Assembly: GCF_037572775.1 (NCBI RefSeq)
Contig: NZ_JBBHKA010000001.1
Location: forward strand, 62,001 to 126,000
DNA from: Ramlibacter sp. PS4R-6
GTDB lineage: Bacteria > Pseudomonadota > Gammaproteobacteria > Burkholderiales > Burkholderiaceae_C
Length of the DNA stretch: 64,000 nucleotides
Reading direction: 5' to 3'
Part shown: positions 49,451 to 58,400 of the stretch, in pieces
Layout: each line of letters opens with the position of its first letter
Numbering within the stretch: position 1 is the first letter of the stretch
Position numbers and translations under genes: made by a program
Notes under the pieces: model-generated
Databases searched by the model: none
What the model was told of the DNA's origin: nothing
What the model saw: the letters and a program-made list of their open reading frames with translations, nothing else

Positions 49451-52400
49451 TCAGGACACCAGCAGGAAGTCGTTGCCGAACGAGTCGGGGTGCGTGTCGG
49501 TGCCGATCACCGCCACCAGCACCGCGGCGTCGCCGCCGATACCGTCGGCGTCGTACAGCAACTGGCCGCTGGTGTTGTCGTACAGCAGGTTGTCGCTCAA
49601 GGTCACGCGCGTTCCCGCCGCGCCCAGGGCCGCGAACACGCCGGCCTTCAGCGCGATCGTGTCGCCGGCCTGGAAGTCCACGATCACGTCGAACTCGCTC
49701 GAGTCGGAAGCGATCGTGTCCAGCACGAAGCGGTCGTTGCCCGAGCCGCCGGTCAGCGTGTCGATGCCGGCGCCGCCGGTGATCGTGTCGCTGCCTTCGC
49801 GCCCGTCGATGACGTCGTTGCCCGCGCCGCCGGCCAGCTTGTCGCCGCCCAGGTAGCCCGTGATGGTGTCGTCGCCGCTGGTGGGCACGAGCACCTTCGC
49901 GCGGATCGTCGTGGCGTTCCACACCGTCGAGCCCGACGTGAACGCGATGCGCTCGATGGTCGGCACGCCGTTGGCGAAGTAGTCCTCGACGGTCACCGTG
50001 TTGCCCGGGCCCTGGATGGTGAGGACCAGGTCGTCGCCCACGCGCGCGGCCAGCACGTTGGCCGCCGCCACGCCATTGAGGTTCAGCACGTCGTTGTCGC
50101 CCGTCAGCGGCGCGTCGCCGTCGCTCACCACGTAGACCGGGCCGATGCCGCTGGACAGCTGGTCCGGCGACAGGGCCGGCATGCTTTCGCGGATGGTGTC
50201 GTTGCCCGACGTGGCGCCGAACTGGTAGGTGTCGGAGCCCGCGCCGCCCGTCAGCAGGTCGTCGCCGGTGCCGCCGTCGAGCGTGTCGTTGCCCGCGCCG
50301 CCCACCAGCGTGTCCTCGCCGCCGCCGCCGTTGGCCACGTCGTTGCCCGCGCCGGCGAACACGATGTCGGCGCCGCCGTCGGCGTTGACCGTGTCGTTGC
50401 CGCCGCCCGCGTACATCCAGTCGCCGCCGGAGCTGCCCGCCATGTTGTTGGCGGTGTTGTAACCCACGAAGATGTTCTCGCCGTTGCCGGTGAGCATCGC
50501 GGCGTTCGCGATCTGCGAGGCCGTGAACGTGGTGTTGGTGGCTGCGATCACGACCTGGTCGATGGTGCCCGCCGCGATCGCGTCGTTGGCAAAGAAGCCC
50601 AGCACCACCACCTGGTCCACCTCCTCCTCGTCCTGCGCGATGTTGATCACGAGGTCGTCGAAGCTGTGGTAGCCGCGCGTGAACGTGACGTCGTCGGCGG
50701 TCAGCCCGCCCTGCGTCAGGCGCACCGCGTCGATGTCGGCCGCGACGGTGTCGTTCTGCGAGATGAAGTCGGTGCCGTCGCCCTTGCCCCATGCGTAGAC
50801 GTCGCTGCCGTCGCCGCCGTCGAGCAGGTCGCTGTCGGCGCCGCCCACCAGGCTGTCGTTGCCGACGCCGCCGAACAGCGTGTCGTCGCCCGCCAGGCCG
50901 GTCACCGTGTCGTTGCCCACGCCGCCATCCAGCGTGTCGGCATCGGCCGTGCCCACGAGCGCGTCCGCGCCGATGGAGCCCACCTGCGCCACCACGGTGG
51001 CGTAGTCGAACGTGCCGTCGTCGAACTTCACGAACTCGATGCCGGACGCCGTCACCGTCACGCCGCTCTTGACGAACACCGTGGTGGTCGCCGTCGGGCG
51101 CGTGATGACGTAGTCGGTCTGCACGCCGGCCAGCACCAGCACGTCGCCGGTGCCCAGGCCGCCGTCGACGGAGTCGGTGCCGCCGTTGCCGAAGATCGTG
51201 TCGTTGCCGTCGCCGCCCAGCAGCGTGTTCTTGGCGCCGTTGCCGGTGATGGTGTTCGCGAGCACGTTGCCCGTGACGTTCACGCCGTCCGTACCCGTGA
51301 CGATCGTGGCGTTGTCCACGCCCCCCAGCATCAGGTAGGTCGCGGCCCCGGTGTACGCGACGCGGACCAGGTCGGTGCCGGACGAGCCCGCGATCGACTC
51401 GTTGACGATGTCGGTGGTGACGTTGACCGTGTAGGTGTCGTCGCCCGCGCCGCCGAACATCGAGTCGTTGCCCAGGCCACCGTCGATCGTGTCGTTGCCG
51501 GCGCCGCCGGTCAGCGAGTTGCCGGCGCCGTTGCCGGTGAGCACGTTGTCGAGCGCGTTGCCGACGATGCCGACGGCGAGCGTGCCCGTGCTGGTGACGG
51601 TCGCGTTCTCCACCCATGCGGCGTTGGTGCCCATGTTGTAGATGCCCGCTGCCGTGAAGCCCACGTTGACCGAATCCGTGCCGCCGACCGAGTCTTCGGA
51701 GATCATGTCGCCGGCCACGTTGACGACGTAGAGGTCGTTGCCCGCACCGCCGATGAGGCTGTCGACGTCGGCACCCCCGATCAGCGTGTCGTTGCCTTCG
51801 AGGCCGCGGATCGTGTCGTTGCCGGCCAGGCCGTCGATCAGGTCGTCCTCTTCCGTGCCGACCAGCGCGTCGGGCAGGGGCGAGGGGTTGTTGCCCCACA
51901 GGTCCGACATCGTCTTGACCGTGTCGTCCGCGAAGCGCACCGACTCGATGCCCCGCAGGATGACGATCTCGCCCGTCACCGTGTTGGTGATGCGGGTGTC
52001 GGTTGCCGTGGCGCGCACCGCCACGTAGTTGCCCGACCACGCAGCCAGCATCTGCGCGACGTCTTCGCCGGCGCCGCCGTCGAGCGTGTCGCCCAGGCCC
52101 GTGGCCGTGCCGCCGGCGAGCGTGTCGTTGCCGAGCCCGCCATTGAGGATGTTGATGGCGGCGTTGCCGGTGATGCGGTTGTCGAGCTCGTTGCCCGTGA
52201 CGGTCACGGCAAAGCCGTTGCCGATGAACGCGTTCTCGACGCCCGCCGTCAGGGTGTAGGTGCCCGCAGCCGCGAACATGAACTTGACGGTGTCGGAGCC
52301 GCTGCCGCCCAGCGTCTCGTTGACGACGTCGGAGGCGACGTTGAGCACGTAGGTGTCGTCGCCCGCGCCGCCCACCAGGATGTCGTTGCCCAGCCCGCCG

Positions 52401-55400
52401 TCCAGGGTGTCGTTGCCGAGCCCGCCGGTGAGGGTGTTGATCGCGCCGTTGCCCGTGAGGACGTTGTTCAGGTCGTTGCCGGTGATGTTCACCACGGCGG
52501 TCCCGATGCTCGTGACCGCGGCGTTCTCCACGTTGGCCGCATTGGTGGCCATGTTGAAGGTGCCCGCCGTCGCAAACGCGACGTTGACCTGGTCGGCCGA
52601 GCCTTCCCCGTCGACCTCGACGACCTGGTCGGCCGCGACGTCCACGCTGAAGGTGTCGTCGCCCTGGCCGCCGACCATCGTGTCGTTGCCGCCGCCGCCG
52701 ATGATCGTGTCGTTGCCGCCCAGGCCGGTGAGCGAGTCGTTGCCCAGCTTGCCGTCGATGAGGTCGGGGCCTTCGGAGCCGGTGAAGGTGTCGTTGAAAT
52801 CGCTCAGCGAGTTGCCCAGCACCTGCGCCAGCGAGCGCGGGCCGTCGGCGAACTCGAAGTTCTCGACGCTGCGCACCGTCACGCTCTCGCCGGTGATGCC
52901 GTTGACCAGCAGGAGGTCGGTCGCGTTCGGGCGGGTGATCGTGTAGGCCGCGAAGTTGCCCATCAGGATCGCGGTGTCGCTGCCGATGCCGCCGTCGACG
53001 GTGTCGACGCCGGTACCCGCGACGACGGTGTCGTCGCCGTCGCCCGCGGCGACCGAGTCGTTGCCGCCCAGGCCCCAGATGAAGTTCTGGCCGGCGCTGC
53101 CGGTGATCGTGTCGTTGAACTGGCTGCCGCGCACGTCCTCGATGCCCGAGAGCGTGTCCGCATTGCCCCAGCCGTCGGCGATGACCGCGCCCGTCTGCAG
53201 GTTGACGTTGGCGCCTGCCGTGGACGTGAGGTAGTCCACGCGGTCCACGCCGGCGCCGCCGTTGATCACGTCGTTCCCGGCGCGGCCTTCGAACGATTCG
53301 TAGTCCCCCGCGCCGCCGGTGATCGTGTCGGCGAAGTTGGAGCCGCGGATGTCCTCGATGCCCTGCAGCGTGTCGTTGCCGCCGAGGCCGTCGATGGCCG
53401 AGTTGGTCGACAGGTTGACGTTGATGCCGTTGACCGACGTCGCGTAGTCGGCGCGGTCCCAGCCCTGGCCGCCGTCCATGAAGTCGTTGCCGCCGTTGCC
53501 GCGGAACACCTCGATCAGCCCGTCGTCCAGCTCCACGCCGTTGTCGGGGTTGCCGCCCAGCAGCGTGTCGTTGAAGTCCGAGCCCTGCACGGCCTCGATG
53601 TGCACCAGGGTGTCGAAGCCCACCGCCCCCGGCAGCGTGGCCTTGCCTTCGGCGAGGTCCACCTTCACGCCCGCCTGGAACGAGGTGTAGCGCGCCCAGT
53701 CGAAGCCGCCGCGGCCGTCGATCAGGTTGTTGCCCGCGCGGCCTTCGAAGGTTTCCGAGATGCCGTCCGCGCGCGCGCTGCCGTACAGCGAGTCGTCGAA
53801 GTCGGAGCCGCGCGCCTGGTTGAAGTTCTTCAGCAGGTCCTCGCCGGCCGCGCCGGTCGCGTGCTGCCAGCCGTCGCCGTCCGCCTGCAGGTCCACCGTC
53901 ACGCCGCCCGTGGCGAACTGGTAGTTGATGCGGTTCGAGTTGAGGGCGCCCAGCTTGTCGGTGATGGCGCCGCCGTCGATCGTGTCGTCGCCGTCCAGGC
54001 CTTCGAACATCTCGAAGGTGAGCGCGGTGCTGCCGGTGATGCTGTCGTCGTGTTGCGAGCCGATGATGAACGGCACGTTCTTGACGACGTCGGTGCCGCC
54101 CATGCCGTCGGTCACCGTGCCCTGGCCCACGCTGCCGTCGCCCGTGATGCCCGTGAGGTTCATCACGATGCCGCCGGTCGAGTCCTCGTAGCTGACCGTG
54201 TTGCCGTCGTTGTAGTTGATGCGGTCGAACACCTGGCCGCCGTCGATCGAGTCGTTGCCCGCGCCGCCCTGCATGCCGTCGCGGCCTTCGTTGCCGTTGA
54301 TTGTGTCGTTGCCGTCGCCGCCCTCGATGTTGTCGTTGCCGATGCCGCCGTTGAGGATGTCCGCGCCGCCGCCGCCGCTCAGGAAGTCGTTGCCGTCCAG
54401 GCCGCTGAGCGTGTTGGCGAGCTCGTTGCCGAACAGCTGGTTGTTCAGCGCGTTGCCGGTGATGCTGGAAGCGACCGAATTCGCGACCTCGCCGCGCTCG
54501 ACGCCGGCCGCCAGCGTGTAGACGCCCGCCGCGGCCAGCTTGACCTGCACCGTGTCGTAGCCGCCGCCACCAAGGGTTTCGTTGGCGATTTCCGCCGTGG
54601 CGTCGACGACATAGGTGTCGTCGCCCAGCCCGCCGATCATCACGTCGGTGCCGGCGCCGCCATCGAGGAAGTCGTTGCCTCCGTTGCCCACCAGCGTGTC
54701 GTTGGAGGCCAGGCCGTTGATCGTGTCGTTGCCCGCGCCGCCCGTCAGGCTGTCCGCTGCGGGCGTGCCGTTCAGCAGCAGGTCGCCGCCGCCGTTGAGG
54801 ATCTGCGAAATCGTCTTCAGGCCGTCGTTGAACTGCACCTGCTCGACGTTGCGGATCGTCACGTCCTCGCCGGTGCCGGCGTTGACCAGGCGCGTGTCGC
54901 CGCCCACGGTACTGACCGTGTACGTGGCGAAGTTGCCGTGCACGATGACGGTGTCGGTCTCGGTGCCGCCGTCGACCGTGTCCACGCCCATGCCGGCGTC
55001 GACCTGGTCGGCGCCCGCGCCCGCGGCGATCGAGTCGTTGCCGCCCTGGCCCTGGATGAAGTTGGCGTTGAGGTCGCCGGTGATCACGTCGTTGAAGTTG
55101 CCCGCGTTGACGTTCTCGATGCCGACCAGCGTGTCGGCGCCCGCCGCGCCCGTCACCACGCCGGTGGCGAGGTTGACGTTGATGCCGCCGTTGGTGTCGC
55201 TGTAGAAGTAGTCGGCCGTGTCGATGCCCAGGCCGCCGGTGATCGAGTCGTTGCCCGAGCCGCCGGTCAGGTAGTCGTTGCCGCCCTGGCCGTCCAGCGT
55301 GTCGTTGCCGGCCTCGCCGCGCAGCGCGTTGTCGTCGGCGCTGCCCGTGAGCGTGTCGTTGGACGAGCTGCCATTGACGTTCTCGATGCCCGACAGGGTG

Positions 55401-58400
55401 TCGTTGCCGCCGCCGCCCGTGACCACGCCCGTGCCCAGGTTGGCGTTGACGCCGCCGACGGCGTCGTAGTACGCCGTCCAGTCGCTGCCGGCGCCGCCGG
55501 TGATGTTGTCGTTGCCCAGGCCGCCGTTCAGGTTGTTGTCCCCGCCGGTGCCGATCAGCGTGTCGTCGTTCTTCGAGCCGGTGGCGTTCTGGATGTTGGA
55601 CAGCACGTCGTTGCCGGCCGCGCCGGTGACGGTGCCGTCGGCCAGGTTGACGGTCACGCCGGAAGAGCCGGTCACGTCCCAGTACGCCACCTCGTTGCGG
55701 GTGCCGCCGCCGCCGTTGATGGTGTCGTTGCCCAGGCCGCCGACGAAGCTTTCGTCGGCCGATCCGCCGGTGAGCACGTCGTCGAGGCCGGTCCCGCGAG
55801 CGGCCTCGAAGCCCGACAACGTGTCGTTGCCGTCGCCCGTTGCGACGCCCGTCGCCAGGTTGACCTGCACGGGCCCGAACGCGCCCACGTAGTCCGCCCA
55901 GTCGAAGCCGGCGCCGCCGACCATGGAATCGTTGCCCGCGTTGCCCGCGACCCAGTCGTCGCCGTTGCCGCCGAGCAGCTGGTCGTTGCCGTTGCCGCCG
56001 ACCAGCGTGTCGAAGCCGTCCGCGCCGTCCAGGCTGTCGTCGCCGCCCTGCCCCTCGAGCCGGTTGGAGACGGCGTTGCCGATCAGCGTGTCGTTGGCGT
56101 CGCGGCTGCCGCGCACCTGCTCGATGTTCAGCAGCGTGTCCGTGCCGCCCCAGCCGTCCTGCGCGGAACCGGTGCCCAGGTTGACGATGACGCCGACGGT
56201 GGAGGTGAAGTAGTCGGCGCGGTCCGTGCCGCCCTTGCCGTCCATGGTGTCGTTGCCGTCGCGGCCTTCGAACGATTCGAAGCTGCCCGAGTCGCTGCCC
56301 GTCAGCGTGTCGTTGAAGATCGAGCCGCGCACGGCCTCGATGTTGAACAGCGTGTCGGTGCCGCCCTGGCCGTCGTTCGACGCGGTGCCCTGGCCCGTGC
56401 CGCCGAGCGTGACGTTCACGCCGGCCGTCGCCGTCGTGTTGTAGTCCACGCGGTCGTAGCCCTGGCCGCCGTCGATGGTGTCGTTGCCGCCGCCGCCGCG
56501 GAAGACCTCGGACAGGCCGTCGCTGAGCGTGACGCCGCCCTGCGCGTTGCCGCCCGTGAGGACGTCGTTGAAATTCGTGCCTTGCAGGCCCTCGATGCCG
56601 ATCAGCGTGTGGGTCGTGCCCACCGCGACCTGGCTCAAGTTCAGGTAAGTCGTCGTGGCGGTGCCGGAGACGAGGCTCGCGTTCACCGCGGACGCCGCGC
56701 TGTCGAAGCGCACGATGTCGAAGCCGCCCGCCCCGTCGATCGTGTCGGAGCCGGCCATGCCTTCGAACGATTCCGTGTAGTCGGTGCGGTTCGACCCGGT
56801 GATCGTGTCGGTGAACGAGGAGCCGCGCACCTGCGTGATGTTCACCAGCGTGTCCGAGCCGTCGCCACCTGTCGCTGAGTTCGTGCCGAGGTTGATGTTT
56901 TCCGCCGCCGACGCGTTCTGGAAGTTGGCGCGGTTGCCGTCGACGTTGTTCAGCGTGTCGCGCAGCCCGCCGCCGTTGATGTAGTCGTTGCCGGTGCTGC
57001 CCTCGAACTGCTCGAAGATCGCCGCCGCGCTGCCGACGATGGTGTCGTCGAAGGTGGATGCGACGACGAAGTTCACGTTGGTGACGGTGTCGATGCCGCC
57101 CTGCCCGTCGTGCACCGTGCCCTGCCCCAGCGTGCCGTCGCCGGCGATACCGGACAGGTCGACGTACACGCCCGTCGTGGCATCGGCCTTGTAGCTGAGG
57201 ATGTTGCGGTCGGTGTAGCCGACGCGGTCGTGGATGTCGCCGCCGTCGACCGAGTCGTTGCCCGCGCCCGGACGGAAGGTGTCGAAGCCGGCGTTGCCCG
57301 CCAGCGTGTCGTTGCCCGTCCCGCCGATCAGCGTGTCGTTGCCCGCATCGCCGAAGACGAGGTCGTCCCCGCCCTGGCCGTCGAGCGTGTCGTTGCCGGT
57401 GTTGCCGTACAGCACGTCGTCGCTGCCGGTGCCGTTCACCGTGTCGTTCCCGGTCGTCCCGAAGATGCCGTCCACCACGCTCAGCGAACTCGTGCCGGTG
57501 ACGCTCGCGTTGCCCGCGCCGCTGCCGTCGTTGAAGGTCCAGTCGAACTGCACCGTGGTACCCGCAGACACGCTGCCGTTCTGCCAGGTGATGAGGTTCA
57601 TCAGGCCGCTGGCGAACAGCTGCGGCACCGGCTGCGTGAACGTGATCGACAGCGTGCCGCCGCTGTTGGTGACGTTGCCCAGCTCCTGGCCGTCAAGGAA
57701 GGCCTTGCCGCCGCTGAACGTCAGCGGGTTGTCGCCGCCGAACACGTCGGAGCCGACGGCGCCCAGGTGGCGCTGGATCGTCAGCGTCGCGCCCTGGTAG
57801 TTGTCGCGCGCGAAAAGCTCCGCGTCGTAGATGGCGCCGGTGCCCCACAGCAGGTCCACGGCCGGGCCGCCCGCGGCAGCCAGGAACTTGCCGGACAGCG
57901 ACGAGGGCTGGACGTTGAAGGTCGTGTCGAGGGCGCCGGTGCTCGTGTAGCGCACCAGGGCCATGTCGACGAGGAGCGGGTCCTCGACGTTCGGCCCCAG
58001 GCCGACGACCGCGACGATGTTGCCGCCGGCATCGAGGGTGATGTCGTTGAAGGCGGTGAAGGTCGGCGGGTCGAACGGCGAGCGCGCCACGCCGCCGTCA
58101 CCGAACGCGGTGTCGAGGCTGCCGTCGGCGTTCAGGCGGATGATCGCGCCCTGCTGCGTGTCCCCGCTCAGCGCGTCCGAATCAATGACGATCTTGCCGT
58201 TGGGCTGCACCAGGATCTTCCAGCCCAGGTCTTGCGTGCTGCCCACCGCGATCGACACGCGGCCGTCCGCATCGCCGTCGCCGTTGAACCCCGTGTCGAT
58301 GGTGCCGTCGGCGTTGAAGCGCTCGACGAAGAGGTTCTGCCCGCCGTGGCCGTTGCTTTCCATGCCCAGCGCGACGATCTTGCCGTCACCCTGCACGGCC

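Noticed and set aside
49490..56878. A 2462-codon open frame on the plus strand opposite the RTX gene
   Set aside because: It arises from the Gly/Asp/Asn-rich repeats and GC-rich third positions of the true minus-strand gene. Its translation is low-complexity (Val/Ala/Arg) with no domain, and no ribosome site fits.
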